Part shown: one piece after another, positions 33,148 to 42,357 of the stretch | Numbering within the stretch: the stretch's first letter is position 1 | Layout of the letters: each line of letters starts with the position of its first letter | Notes under the pieces: model-generated | Database searches by the model: none | Told to the model about the DNA's origin: nothing | Seen by the model: the letters and a program-made list of their open reading frames with translations, nothing else | Source: Streptomyces mutabilis | Lineage (GTDB): Bacteria; Actinomycetota; Actinomycetes; Streptomycetales; Streptomycetaceae | Assembly: GCF_014649815.1 (NCBI RefSeq) | Contig: NZ_BMTT01000001.1 | Location: 558,001-622,000, forward strand | Direction of reading: 5' to 3' | Length of the DNA stretch: 64,000 nucleotides | Program-made: the position numbers and the translations under genes

Positions 33148-34347
33148 GTGAGCACAGCCTCGGCCCGGTTGACGATCGGCGTGGTGGCACCTTTGACGGG
33201 GCGTCTGGCCCCGTTGGGCAAGCCGCTGACGTACGTCCTGAAGGCGTTGGCGCCGCAGCTGGCCCACGTCCGGAACGGCAACCGCCGCTACGACGTGACT
33301 ATCGCCGTTCGCGACAGCCGTTCCGACCCCGCGGCGGCGCGGCAGGCCGTCCACGACCTGGTCACCGCCGACCAGGCACACATCGTGTTGACCATGGCCG
33401 GCACACAGGTCCTGCCGGCTGTTGCGGACGCGTGCGAGGAACTGGGCGTTCCGTGCCTGTCGACCACCTTCCCGTGGCAGGCCTACGTCCACTCCCGTGG
33501 CGCTGACCGGGGGCATACCTTCCGATGGACCTACCACTTCGCGTGGGGACTGGACGACATCGCCACCGTCTTCGCCCGGATGTGGGAACAGATCGACGGC
33601 CCCCACACCGCCGGCTGCCTGTGGAACGACGACCTCCAAGGCACCCTGCTCCGTCACCACGAGTACGGATTCGCCCCGGTGACGTCCGCGCGCGGACACA
33701 CCCTGGCCGACCTTGGCCCCTACCGCGAACCCGCTACCGACTTCCACACGCAGGTCGGCCGGATGCGGGAACACGGCGTCGACATCGTCACCAGCGCCGC
33801 CACCGCCACTGACCTGGCCCTCTTCCACCACCAGGCACGCCAGGCCGGGCTACGGCCCCGGCTGATCACCTGCTCGCGGTGGCTGACTTACCCCCACACC
33901 CACACCACCACAGCCCCAGGCATCCACGACGAACTCGCCGACGCCCGCGTCGCAACCCTCGTCTACTGGAGCCCCAACCACCCCTACCGCTCCAGCCTCG
34001 ACGGCACCACCTGCGCCGATCTCGCCCACGCCTACCAACGCGACACCGGCGAATCCTGGCTGCAGCCCCTCGGACTGGCTCATGCCCTCGTGGAAACCGC
34101 CCACCACGCCCTCACCACCGCCAACGATCCCACCGACCATGCCGCCGTCGCCCACACTCTCGCAGGCACGTCCCTGGCCACCATCGCGGGCAGCCTCGAC
34201 TGGAAGCGGGGGCCCACCCCCAACATCGCGCTCCTCAGCCTGGCCGGCGGCCAGTGGCGCCCCGGTCCGAAAGGCCCGAACCTCGTCATCGTCACCAACC
34301 ACGACGCCCCCGACGTCCCCGTCACCGGCGAACTCCAGCCCACCTGA
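33148..34347 (+). CDS. Periplasmic-binding-protein-like (Peripla_BP_6) protein lacking a signal peptide
   Basis: 399 residues of the Leu/Ile/Val-binding fold: LTIGVVAPLTGRLAPLGKP, DSRSDPAAARQAVHDLVTADQAHIVLT, CLSTTFPWQAYV, and a second lobe with HGVDIVTSAATATDLALFHHQA and YRSSLDGTTCADLAHAY. GTG 33148 has AGCAGGT 7 bases upstream; ATG 33127 is an alternative. Neither gives a signal peptide or lipobox, and no ABC permease is nearby, so this is probably a cytoplasmic ligand-binding or sensor protein rather than a transporter component. The ligand is unknown. Confidence 0.8.
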   Translation: MSTASARLTIGVVAPLTGRLAPLGKPLTYVLKALAPQLAHVRNGNRRYDVTIAVRDSRSDPAAARQAVHDLVTADQAHIVLTMAGTQVLPAVADACEELGVPCLSTTFPWQAYVHSRGADRGHTFRWTYHFAWGLDDIATVFARMWEQIDGPHTAGCLWNDDLQGTLLRHHEYGFAPVTSARGHTLADLGPYREPATDFHTQVGRMREHGVDIVTSAATATDLALFHHQARQAGLRPRLITCSRWLTYPHTHTTTAPGIHDELADARVATLVYWSPNHPYRSSLDGTTCADLAHAYQRDTGESWLQPLGLAHALVETAHHALTTANDPTDHAAVAHTLAGTSLATIAGSLDWKRGPTPNIALLSLAGGQWRPGPKGPNLVIVTNHDAPDVPVTGELQPT

Positions 34348-34365
34348 ACCATTGATGTGGCGTCG

Positions 34366-34480
34366 CTAGCACGAGCCTGATGCGGTCGCGGAGCCAGAGG
34401 CCCAGTGGGGGGAGGTGGACTCCGGCCTTGTAGCGGGTGACCAGCCCTTCGAAGCGGCTGGCGATCGCGTGGCCCTGGGT
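34366..34480 (-). pseudogene. Possible IS transposase C-terminal fragment
   Basis: The minus strand encodes AIASRFEGLVTRYKAGVHL then LPPLGLWLRDRIRLVLA, resembling the tail of IS5-type transposases (…FRGLATRYDK…ALWLR). There is no start and no inverted repeats. The remaining DNA to 34648 holds nothing I recognise. Confidence 0.35.
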
Positions 34481-34648
34481 CTTCGGCGTACAGGCCGGCC
34501 TCCCCGAGCGCTACCGGGCCATGGTTCGTGGTCGCGAACGCCGTCCCCACGGCTCACTCCCTCCTCCGGAGCACTGGTGCGGGCACCCCCCTCGTCCTGG
34601 TGCCTGCCCCTCCCCCTCACTCCCTCGCCGGTGCCGAAGCACCCGCGG

Positions 34649-36058
34649 TCACTGCTCGTCCCTCCGGCGGAGGACCAGCAGTACCGCGCCGCCGATCACG
34701 ACGAGGCCGATGGCCGTGCCGCCGATCAGGGGGGTCACGCCGGAGCTGCCGGTCTCAGCGAGGTTGGGGTTCGCGCTGGAGGGCTCGACCGGGGCGGAGG
34801 GGACCGGTTCGGTGAGGGTGTGGGTGGTGTCGCCGAGGGTTGCGGTCCGGGTGCGGCAGTCGAGGACGCCGGAGAAGCGCTGCTCGAAGCCGGCCGGGCC
34901 GCGGACGGTGAAGTCGTAGGGCCGGTCCTCCGGCAGCGGGACCGTCACCGTCCGGGACTCGCCCGCCGCGATGGTGTACTCGGTGTCCAGCAGCTCGAAG
35001 GTGAAGTCCTCGTCGCCCTTGTTGGACGCGGTGATGTCCAGGGCGCCCTCGGCGCAGTTCTTCCTCGCGGACAAAGCGGGTATCGCGCCCTGGCCGGCCC
35101 AGGTGGCGGTCGCCGTCGCCGTGACCGTCGACTCGCTGGAGCCGGCCAGGATCTGGGTCTGGCTGCGGCTCTCGGAGGCGAAGGCGCGGCCGACCGGCAC
35201 GGTGGTCGAGGCCTGGACGGTCAGTCCGACGGTGCCGGGGTCCGCATCCTCCGGCACGTCGAAGAAGATCTGCGTGCCGTTGGTGACGGAGGTGACGGGG
35301 GCGCCGTTCCGGTCGACGATCCGCACGCCACCCGCGGTGGCGTCGACCGGTGGGGTCACCGTCGCACCGTCGGCGTTGGTGCGCACCGTCACCGGGCCGA
35401 GCCGCTCACCGGGGCGGCCCGAGACCGCGGGCGGGTCCAGGGAGAGCGACGCGTTCGGCTCCGCGAGGTCGCGGGCGTTTTTCTCCAGGTAATCGGCGAG
35501 CCGCTCGGCCTCGGGGTCGGTGGCCTCGACGTCCGTGTCGTCCGAGTACCGCCAGATGGCCACCTGTGTGCCGGCCGCCGCGTCCTGCTCGGTGAGGGCG
35601 CCGCGGACGCCGGCCTTCTTCGCGAGCGCGGCGAGGTCGTTGACCTGGGGGTAGGAATTGCGCAGGATCCAGCGGACGCGGCCGGCGTCCTTGTTGGTGC
35701 CCAGCGATGTGCCGCTCCAGGCCGTCTCGCGGTACTTGGCGTCCTTCTGCGTGGGGTTCTGGATGTCGACGCAGTACGTCTGCAGCATGCCGCCGCCGTC
35801 GACGGACATCTCGAACAGGCCGGCCGGCACCTCCTGGTCGCCGGTGGCGCCGTGGATGACCGCGGTGCCGTGTGTCTTGAGGCCACCTATGGTGGCCGTC
35901 GCCCCGCCCTGCCCCTGTGCCGCCCCGTCCTGTGCCGCGGCTGCCGGGCCGGCACCGGTCACCACCCCTGCGGCGGCGACCGCGGACACCAACGCCGTGG
36001 CGGCGCGTCGCGCCGCTCCTCGGCCTGGCAGGGACAGCACAGCGAGCGTAGAAAACAC
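34649..36058 (-). CDS. Sortase-anchored thioester-forming (TQXA-domain) surface protein
   Basis: 469 residues: signal peptide (about 14-42, …GPAAAA), an N-terminal thioester domain whose Cys96 (TYCVD) and Gln165 (AGTQVAIWRY) should form an internal Cys-Gln thioester, immunoglobulin-like β domains rich in Val/Thr, then the sorting signal LAETG, a hydrophobic helix and RRRDEQ at the C-terminus. LAxTG is the pentapeptide preferred by streptomycete class E sortases. It is a wall-anchored adhesin able to bond covalently to host or environmental surfaces. GTG 36058 is 6 bases after AAGGGG (TTG 36061 is an alternative). Confidence 0.9.
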   Translation of the reverse strand: MFSTLAVLSLPGRGAARRAATALVSAVAAAGVVTGAGPAAAAQDGAAQGQGGATATIGGLKTHGTAVIHGATGDQEVPAGLFEMSVDGGGMLQTYCVDIQNPTQKDAKYRETAWSGTSLGTNKDAGRVRWILRNSYPQVNDLAALAKKAGVRGALTEQDAAAGTQVAIWRYSDDTDVEATDPEAERLADYLEKNARDLAEPNASLSLDPPAVSGRPGERLGPVTVRTNADGATVTPPVDATAGGVRIVDRNGAPVTSVTNGTQIFFDVPEDADPGTVGLTVQASTTVPVGRAFASESRSQTQILAGSSESTVTATATATWAGQGAIPALSARKNCAEGALDITASNKGDEDFTFELLDTEYTIAAGESRTVTVPLPEDRPYDFTVRGPAGFEQRFSGVLDCRTRTATLGDTTHTLTEPVPSAPVEPSSANPNLAETGSSGVTPLIGGTAIGLVVIGGAVLLVLRRRDEQ

Positions 36059-36320
36059 CAAATTCCCCTTCGAGCAGGACCCGTTGGCGTGGGGGGCACG
36101 GTCCCACCAGCAGAATCAGCAGCCCCTCGGGGCTCGTTCGGCATCCTAAGGACATGACGCACCGTGTCCGCCGGTGATGTTCGCCCACGCGATGATCCGA
36201 ATCGGAATCGTTATCGCCGACAGAGCCATGAGCAGGGCTTATCGACAAATCAACCCGAGTGCATCCGAGGCGTATTCGCCGATAAGCCGCGCTTCGGTCA
36301 CCTCCGGTGGGTCGCCTGTG
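36059..36320. other. Intergenic region, 262 bp
   Basis: Between two minus-strand genes. It carries the promoter region of the thioester adhesin; AT-richer patches near 36205-36260 are the likely site, but no motif is convincing. Confidence 0.4.
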
Positions 36321-36782
36321 TCATGCCACGGCCGCGGGTTCCGGCCGCCGTGCGGTGGCTGGAGCGGCCGGATCCGGAGCCGGTGCCTCCCAGTTCGGCT
36401 GCGGCGGGGAGGCGGCTGCTTCGGTCCTGCCCGCGCGCCGGAACGCCGCCGTACCGCGTGCCAGATCGTGGCCGATCGCCACCGCGTCGATGTCCGCCGA
36501 GGTCCGGTTCTGCCCCTCGCGCACGTCCGTGCGTACCTTCAGCCGGCCCTGGACCACCACGGGGTCGCCCACCGCCAGCGACGACGACGCGTTGGTGGCG
36601 AGCTGCCGGTTGGCCCACACCGTGAAGAAGTTGGTGTGGCCGTCCGTCCACACACTCTTCTCCCGGTCCCAGTAGCGCGCGGTGACCGCCAGCCGGAACC
36701 GCGCCGACGGCCCGCTCGCCAGCTCCCGGAACACCGGCTGGGTCGCCACGTTGCCCACCGCGCAGATCATCGTCTCGTTCAT
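36321..36782 (-). CDS. ssbB: Single-stranded DNA-binding protein SsbB
   Basis: 153 residues: an OB-fold (about 1-105) with ICAVGNVATQPVFRELASGPSARFRLAVTARYWD, FFTVWANRQLA and VVVQGRLKVR, then a short Pro/Ala-rich tail. The acidic C-terminal tip (DDDIPF type) that recruits partner proteins is absent, as in the streptomycete paralogue SsbB, which acts in chromosome segregation during sporulation. ATG 36782 has a GGAGGGAGGA ribosome site. It lies downstream of dynA–dynB in the same direction, and the three share a link to sporulation septation. Confidence 0.9.
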   Translation of the reverse strand: MNETMICAVGNVATQPVFRELASGPSARFRLAVTARYWDREKSVWTDGHTNFFTVWANRQLATNASSSLAVGDPVVVQGRLKVRTDVREGQNRTSADIDAVAIGHDLARGTAAFRRAGRTEAAASPPQPNWEAPAPDPAAPATARRPEPAAVA

Positions 36783-37008
36783 CGCGAGTCCTCCCTCCCC
36801 GTACGGGGGCGTCCCGTACGGCTGCTCCGGCGCGGCGGGCACCACCTCCGCGTGCTCCCGCCACCGCCGTTGCCGTGACGACCGCGTCCGTCGCGATCGC
36901 CCGAGGTCAGACTGCCTCCGTCCGGGCCGGCCCGCTGAGCGCTGTGGACCGGCTCCGGGTCTGTGGAGAACTCCGCCACTCCTTCGGGCGGTGCGGCCGC
37001 ACTCTCCG

Positions 37009-39456
37009 CTACCTCGCCACGGCCCCCACGCCCGTGACCCGCCCGTACTGCTCCCGTACCTCCCGGTACCGCAGCAACTCCGCCGCCAGCGGGTCCAGCA
37101 CCCTGGCACGGCCGCAGCCCGCGGCCGCCTCGCGCAGCAGGCGTTCCGCCTCGTGGCCGTAGCGCCGGGCCGGGCCGCGTGCCGCGATGCGGCAGCTCCA
37201 CTCGATGAGCGGGCCGCCGATGATCCCGGCCAGCATCAGTAGCACCGGCACGCCGAGATCAGGCGGCACGAACCCGATGATCTGCCCCAGCAGCCACAGT
37301 CCTCCCACCACCTGAAGAAGGGTCATGGACGCCTGGCCCAGCACCGCCACCGGCCACCAGCCCGGCCGCGGCGGACGACCCGGCGGCAGTCCCGTGCGCA
37401 CCGCCAGCTCGTCCAGGGCCTCGGGCAGCCCCTGGGCGCCGCGGACCGCGGCCTCGCGCATGGCCTGCGCCCACGGCGTCGGCAGCCCGGCCGACGCCCG
37501 CTCCGACACCGTACGCACCGCCTGTTCGACGCGCTGCCGGGCCGTGGCCTCCTCGTCCACCTGGGAGCGCAGCGGAAGCCGTCCCGTGGGGGGCTCGCGC
37601 CGGTCGTGGTACCAGCGCCACAGCTGCAGCCAAGGGGTGCCGCAAGCGCGGTTGGCGTTGCGCAGCCAGGCGCGTTCGGCCGCCTCGCCCGCCGCGGTGG
37701 CGCCCACCGCGTCCGCGAGCCGGTCGGCGAACTCCTCCCGCGCCTCCTCGCTGAGCCCGGTCCGCTGCCCGGTGACGTACACGGGCCGCAGGTCGCGCGC
37801 GGCGGCGTCCACGTCGGCCGAGATGCGGCGCGCCGGAGCCTGCCGTTCGGCGACGAACTGGCCGAGCATCTCGCGCAGTTCGCCGACGCCCTCACCGGTC
37901 AGCGCGGAGAGGGCGAGCACGGTCGCTCCGGGTTCGCCGTGCTCTCCGAGCGCGATGCCGTCCTCGTCGAGCAGGCGCCGCAGGTCGTCGAGGACCTGTT
38001 CGGCGGCTTCCCCGGGCAGCCGGTCGACCTGGTTGAGGACGACGAAGGTGACCTCCGCGTGGCCTGCCATCGGCCGCAGATAGCGCTCGTGGAGCACGGC
38101 GTCGGCGTACTTCTCCGGGTCGACCACCCAGATCACGGCGTCGACGAGCCGCAGGATGCGGTCCACCTGCTCGCGGTGCTGCACGGCCGCCGAGTCGTGG
38201 TCGGGCAGGTCGATCAGGACCAGCCCGCGCAGCGGCGACCCGGAGGAGTCCGGGTACTGGATCGGGCGGCGGCGCAGCCGGCCGGGGATGCTCAGCCGGT
38301 CCAGGAGGCTGGCCGCGCCGTCGCTCCAACTGCAGGCGATGGGTGCCGCGGTGGTCGGCCGGCGGACGCCCGTCTCGGAGATCGTCACCCCGGCGAGCGT
38401 GTTGAACAGCTGCGACTTGCCGCTGCCGGTGGCGCCCGCGATGGCGACGACGGTGTGCTGCCCGGAGAGCCTGCGCCGCGCGGCGGCCTCGTCCAGGACC
38501 CGGCCCGCCTCGCCCAGCGTGCCGGTGTCGAGCCGGGTGCGGGACAGGCCCACCAGTTCGCGCAGCGCGTCGAGCCGCGACCTGAGCTGTCCGTCGTACG
38601 CCAGCGGCATCAAGGCGGCCGAGGAACCGGCGGGCCTGCTCGGCACGACGGAGTACGGGTCCGTTCCGCCGTTCCTCTCGTCCACCCGCCGCGCGATCAG
38701 CCCGTCACCCCAGGCGCCCTCGCCTCCGTCCGCGGAGCCGGGCGGTGCACCCACCGCGCGCTCGGAGACCACCGAGTGCCCGGAAGCCACCGCAGGCACG
38801 GAAGGCACTGCCTGCTCATAAGCCACCGGACGCCCGGAGACCGACTCGTGTCCCACGGCCGCCTCACGCTCCGAAGCCGCCCGGCGCTTGGCGCCCGCAT
38901 CTCCGTTCCGGTCCCGGCCCGATTCCCCGATCCGGCCCCACGCCCCGTCCCGCTCCCGGTCGCGCTCCGTACGCCGTGACACCGCCGCGTCCATCGCACG
39001 CGCGTGGTACCCGCGTGAGTGGCGCTCGCCCCCGCGCTTCTGCGAGGGCGCGCCCCGCCCTGCGCCCCCGGCGTCCTCTCCGGTCGCGTCCCCGGCGACG
39101 TCCCCCCGCGCGGTGACGCGCTCCGTGGCGTCCCGGTCCGGCTCCTGGCCGTTCCCGGGCCCCGACCGGTCCGTCGTGCCCGAACGGCCCGACTCGTCCG
39201 CCGGCTGCGCCGATGGCTGACCCGACCGGCCTCCCCGGTCCGCCCGACCCGCCAGGGCCGAGCCCAGCTCCGACCGACCCTCCAGGGCCGAGGCCTGCTC
39301 CGACCGACCCTCCAGGGCCGAGGCCTGCTCCGACCGACCCTCCGAGGCCGAGGCCTGCTCCGACCGACCCGCCTGGTCCGGCCGGCCGGCCGGGACCACT
39401 TCCCCGGTCGTGTGGCCGGTGTGCTCGGTGGGGTCCTGATCAGTGACGGCGGTCAC
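37009..39456 (-). CDS. dynB: Dynamin-like GTPase DynB
   Basis: 815 residues. A disordered N-terminal ~280 residues (charged, with 10-residue repeats), then a dynamin-type GTPase domain: P-loop GATGSGKS at 341-348, G2 RRPTT, G3 DLPDHDS, G4 NQVDR. A helical region follows, with two hydrophobic helices close together (about 705-735 and 745-762) that form a membrane hairpin. In S. venezuelae DynA and DynB form a complex at sporulation septa that stabilises FtsZ rings. GTG 39456 lies 3 bp after the dynA stop and its ribosome site (AAGGAGAGG) is inside dynA. Confidence 0.88.
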   Translation of the reverse strand: MTAVTDQDPTEHTGHTTGEVVPAGRPDQAGRSEQASASEGRSEQASALEGRSEQASALEGRSELGSALAGRADRGGRSGQPSAQPADESGRSGTTDRSGPGNGQEPDRDATERVTARGDVAGDATGEDAGGAGRGAPSQKRGGERHSRGYHARAMDAAVSRRTERDRERDGAWGRIGESGRDRNGDAGAKRRAASEREAAVGHESVSGRPVAYEQAVPSVPAVASGHSVVSERAVGAPPGSADGGEGAWGDGLIARRVDERNGGTDPYSVVPSRPAGSSAALMPLAYDGQLRSRLDALRELVGLSRTRLDTGTLGEAGRVLDEAAARRRLSGQHTVVAIAGATGSGKSQLFNTLAGVTISETGVRRPTTAAPIACSWSDGAASLLDRLSIPGRLRRRPIQYPDSSGSPLRGLVLIDLPDHDSAAVQHREQVDRILRLVDAVIWVVDPEKYADAVLHERYLRPMAGHAEVTFVVLNQVDRLPGEAAEQVLDDLRRLLDEDGIALGEHGEPGATVLALSALTGEGVGELREMLGQFVAERQAPARRISADVDAAARDLRPVYVTGQRTGLSEEAREEFADRLADAVGATAAGEAAERAWLRNANRACGTPWLQLWRWYHDRREPPTGRLPLRSQVDEEATARQRVEQAVRTVSERASAGLPTPWAQAMREAAVRGAQGLPEALDELAVRTGLPPGRPPRPGWWPVAVLGQASMTLLQVVGGLWLLGQIIGFVPPDLGVPVLLMLAGIIGGPLIEWSCRIAARGPARRYGHEAERLLREAAAGCGRARVLDPLAAELLRYREVREQYGRVTGVGAVAR
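39241..39390 (-). repeat. 30-bp tandem repeats in dynB
   Basis: Five consecutive 30-bp units. 39271-39300 and 39301-39330 are identical, 39331-39360 differs slightly, and the flanking units are degenerate. They encode GRSEQASALE decapeptides in the disordered N-terminus. Confidence 0.92.
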
Positions 39457-39459
39457 CGG

Positions 39460-41106
39460 TCACCTCTCCTTCTGCAGTACGGACAGCGCGGCGATGAGTT
39501 CGGCCTGGGGCTCGGGATGGACCTCGAGCCCGTCGAGCGGTGCCAGCCTGCGCTCGCGCTCGACGTGCAGGACCCGGTCCACGTGTTCGTCGAGCAGCCG
39601 CCCGCCCCGGTCACGCAGCCGCAGCGCGCCGTGGGCGCCGATCCGTTCGGCGAGCCGCTCCCCGGCGCTGCGCCCCCGCCGTCCGCCCAGCAGCACGGTG
39701 GCGACCAGGGCGGCCACGACGGCGGGGTCCGGGGCCAGGTTCCGGTCGAGCTCGCGGACCTCGTCCTCGGCGTACTCCTCCAGCTCCCGGCGCCACCGCC
39801 GAACGGCCATGCCGATGCGGTGCTCGGCGCTCTCCGGCGCCGGGTCGCGGCCCGCGAGTTCCGGGGCGGCGGCGGCCGGTTCGCGCCGCCAGGTTTCGTC
39901 GACCCGTTCGTCGGCGGCGGTCACGGAGCACAGCAGCAGGGCGGTGAGGCTCTCCACCAGCGAGTCGAGCAGTTCCTCGGGGGTGCAGTCGAGGGGGAAC
40001 GCCCGCCACCGCTTCAGCGCGTCCCCGGCGAGCACGGCTCCCGCCTGCAACCTGCTCCGTACGCGCGCGTGCTCGCCGTCGTAGGCGCCGTCGACGGCGG
40101 CGGTGAGCCGGAGCGCGGCGGCGTACTGCGCGGCGGTGGCACCGGCCAGTTCGGGCATCCGGGACTTGAGCGAGTCCAGGATGCCGTGCGCCGTACGGGC
40201 CATGGCGTCGTGCCGGGCACCGAGGTCCTGCGCCCGGTGCGCGAGCCAGGTCCGCAGCGGCGCCACGGCGCTGGCCGGCAGCAGCCCGCCGCCCCAGGCG
40301 GACTCGGGCAGCTCCGGGACGGTGAAGCGGGGGACGTCGCCGAGCCCGGCCTTGGTGAGCAGTGCGGCGTACTGCCGCGACACCTCGGCCACCACCTGGT
40401 GGGGCACCCTGTCGAGGACGGTGACGAGAGTGGCGTCGTATTCCTTGGCGGTACGCAGCAGATGCCACGGGACGGCGTCGGCGTACCGGGCGGCCGTGGT
40501 GACCATCACCCAGATGTCGGCGGCGCAGAGCAGCTCGGCCGCCAGGACGCGGTTGTCGGCGACGAGGGAGTCGATGTCCGGTGCGTCCAGTAGGGCGATG
40601 CCCGGCGGGAGGCTGTCGGCGGTCTCGACGCGCAGGACGCGCGTGGGGTTCTCGCCCGGCAGGAGCAGGTCGTCGTCGGGCTCCCGGTGGGGCACCCACA
40701 CGCGCGTCAGGTCGGGCAGCACCCGCATACCGCTGAACCAGTGATGGTCCTCCGGATGGCAGACCAGCACCGGCGTGCGGGTGGTGGGCCGCAGTACGCC
40801 CGCCTCGCTTACCCGACGGCCCACCAGGGAGTTCACCAGCGTGGACTTACCGGCGCCGGTGGAGCCGCCGACGACGGCCAGCAGGGGCGCTTCGGGTTCC
40901 TTCAGCCGGGGCACCAAGTAGTCGTCGAGCTGTGCGAGCAGTTCGTCGCGGTTGGCACGCGCGCGTGGGGCCCCCGCCAGGGGCAGCGGGAAGCGTGCGG
41001 CCGCGACACGGTCGCGCAGGGCGGAGAGTGCGTCGAGCAGCTGAGGCCGTACGTCCAAGGTCACCACATGTGAAGAATGCCCAATTTCAGGGGAATTCTG
41101 AAGCAT
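39460..41106 (-). CDS. dynA: Dynamin-like GTPase DynA
   Basis: 548 residues. A short helical N-terminus, GTPase domain with P-loop [10 protein letters not shown] (80-89), RPTTRTPV as G2, DAPDIDS as G3, then a long helical stalk-like C-terminal half without a clear TM segment (one moderately hydrophobic stretch, [13 protein letters not shown]). It is the partner of DynB. ATG 41106 is the first plausible start; internal GTGs at 41066-41069 would also keep the GTPase domain. It is the first gene of the dynA–dynB operon, divergent from the tRNA-Arg gene. Confidence 0.87.
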   Translation of the reverse strand: MLQNSPEIGHSSHVVTLDVRPQLLDALSALRDRVAAARFPLPLAGAPRARANRDELLAQLDDYLVPRLKEPEAPLLAVVGGSTGAGKSTLVNSLVGRRVSEAGVLRPTTRTPVLVCHPEDHHWFSGMRVLPDLTRVWVPHREPDDDLLLPGENPTRVLRVETADSLPPGIALLDAPDIDSLVADNRVLAAELLCAADIWVMVTTAARYADAVPWHLLRTAKEYDATLVTVLDRVPHQVVAEVSRQYAALLTKAGLGDVPRFTVPELPESAWGGGLLPASAVAPLRTWLAHRAQDLGARHDAMARTAHGILDSLKSRMPELAGATAAQYAAALRLTAAVDGAYDGEHARVRSRLQAGAVLAGDALKRWRAFPLDCTPEELLDSLVESLTALLLCSVTAADERVDETWRREPAAAAPELAGRDPAPESAEHRIGMAVRRWRRELEEYAEDEVRELDRNLAPDPAVVAALVATVLLGGRRGRSAGERLAERIGAHGALRLRDRGGRLLDEHVDRVLHVERERRLAPLDGLEVHPEPQAELIAALSVLQKER

Positions 41107-41388
41107 ATGAGTATGCCTGCGCGCCGACCGGACACTTCAGGCGGAAGGGATTACTGGGACGCGAGCTCAGTCCAGGCATAACGAGTGCACAACACCCGAT
41201 GCGTGAGACGTCAAAAGCGGTGCACGATTCGTACCTGCCTGCGATTATCGGAACCGCTTCACCGAACCTCCACATCGAGCCACGGAGGAGGAGCATCAGG
41301 GACATGGAGCCGGGAGCCCTATCCTTGTCCCCGGCAACGTCACGGATCAGCCCACACCCGGGCACCACGAACGAGGCCACCACACCAG
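41107..41388. other. Intergenic region between dynA and tRNA-Arg, 282 bp
   Basis: Lower GC than its surroundings (notably 41095-41250), consistent with the dynA promoter region. No protein gene seen. Confidence 0.45.
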
Positions 41389-41464
41389 GCCCCCGTAGCT
41401 CAGTGGATAGAGCAGGCGCCTTCTAAGCGCTTGGCCGCAGGTTCGAGTCCTGCCGGGGGCGCCA
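41389..41464 (+). tRNA. tRNA-Arg (anticodon UCU), CCA encoded
   Basis: A full cloverleaf: acceptor GCCCCCG/CGGGGGC, D-stem GCTC/GAGC, anticodon stem GGCGC/GCGCT with loop CTTCTAA (anticodon TCT, reads AGA), T-stem GCAGG/CCTGC with loop TTCGAGT, discriminator G, then encoded CCA at 41462-41464. AGA is a rare codon in high-GC genomes. Integrase remnants follow at once, and a degenerate copy of its 3' end lies at 53216, so this gene has served as an integration site. Confidence 0.96.
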
Positions 41465-41484
41465 CTGCCCGTTTGGCGAGGAAC
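41431..41484. other. attL-like end of integrated element (tRNA 3' end)
   Basis: The 3' part of tRNA-Arg plus about 20 bases downstream recurs at 53216-53265. The best-conserved core covers the last T-stem arm, the acceptor arm, the CCA and CTGCCCGTT. Confidence 0.6.
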
Positions 41485-41589
41485 CCCATTGCGCCCGGTC
41501 AAGCCGTGTCCGACCTTCGCAGTTCCCAGCCTGGCCCGGTACACCGAAAGGCGCGGGAGTCCGGGTAGCCCCGGCTGAAACCGGGCCTC

Positions 41590-41900
41590 TACGGGTGTCT
41601 GCCCCCCGGGCCCACTCGGCGACCTGAGCCGGGGGTATGCCCCTGTCGAGCCACGCGGTGAGGCAGGTGTGGCGGCAGCAGTACACGCGCTTACCGGCCT
41701 ACGACTCGTACTCGTGGGGCCGGAGAACCTTCCCTCGGGCCTTGTCCCAGACCCGTCGGGACACCGAGCCCGCCAGCCTGCCGAAGCGGAGGTCGGTCGG
41801 CTCGGGCTCGTACTGGACGGTGACTTCGTCAAGGAAGCGACGAGCTCAGGGTGTACGGGCACAGTCCGGGTCGCCCTCCGCTCGCCCCTTCCAGGTCGCG
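41590..41900 (-). pseudogene. Tyrosine integrase C-terminal remnant
   Basis: The minus strand reads HPELV, RFGRLAGSVSRRVWDKARGKV, RPHEYES, an in-frame TAG, then GKRVYCCRHTCLTAWLDRGIPPAQVAEWARG. The last piece contains the catalytic R-H box region (RHTCLT) of streptomycete phage/AICE integrases. The premature stop and missing C-terminal Tyr make it non-functional. Location next to a tRNA gene is typical of such elements. Confidence 0.75.
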
Positions 41901-42004
41901 GTCGTCGTGGGGCTCTCCACCGCCGGTCCATCGGCTGCCGATCCCGAGCCGGTCGTTGAGGACCATGAACTCGCCCCGGCTCGTATCGGGCAGCGTGACA
42001 TCGC

Positions 42005-42205
42005 TCACATGGAGCGCGACGGCCCCGAGGTCGCTCAGGCCATCGACGCACGTTCCCTGCTGAACGCTGAGCAGGTCACCGCGTCCTCGATTGGATCGGC
42101 AAACGGCCCCTGCGGCGGAGCCCCCACTATCGGACCTTCTTCGCGACCCTCCGCTACACCGGTCTCCGCCCGGAGTGCACACCACCCGGTGAAGCCCTCG
42201 GCCGC
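42005..42205 (+). pseudogene. Tyrosine integrase central fragment on opposite strand
   Basis: On the + strand, AQAIDARSLLNAEQVTA is followed, after a frameshift, by LDWIGKRPLRRSPHYRTFFATLRYTGLRPE. This is the region leading into catalytic Arg-I of tyrosine integrases (TGLRPEE). It is inverted relative to the C-terminal fragment at 41590-41900, indicating an inversion or two separate integrase remnants. Confidence 0.6.
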
Positions 42206-42307
42206 AGACCATGAAGTGCATCCGGCCCCTGTGGTACTGATCGCCGTGCCCGCCCACCGGCGCCCCCGCGCCTTCGCGGCCCCGGCGGAACCGGTCGTTG
42301 GCTCCGG

Positions 42308-42340
42308 CATCACCTTTCGTTACCCAAGCGGTCACCCTTG
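42308..42340 (+). promoter_or_regulatory. Putative PHO box upstream of phoD
   Basis: Three consecutive 11-bp direct units (42308-42318, 42319-42329, 42330-42340) resemble the PhoP repeat GTTCACC-N4; the third, GGTCACCCTTG, matches best. A -10-like TAAAAA (42346-42351) follows, 6 bp before the GTG of phoD, suggesting a PhoP-activated, nearly leaderless transcript. Confidence 0.6.
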
Positions 42341-42357
42341 CTCACTAAAAACGGAAT

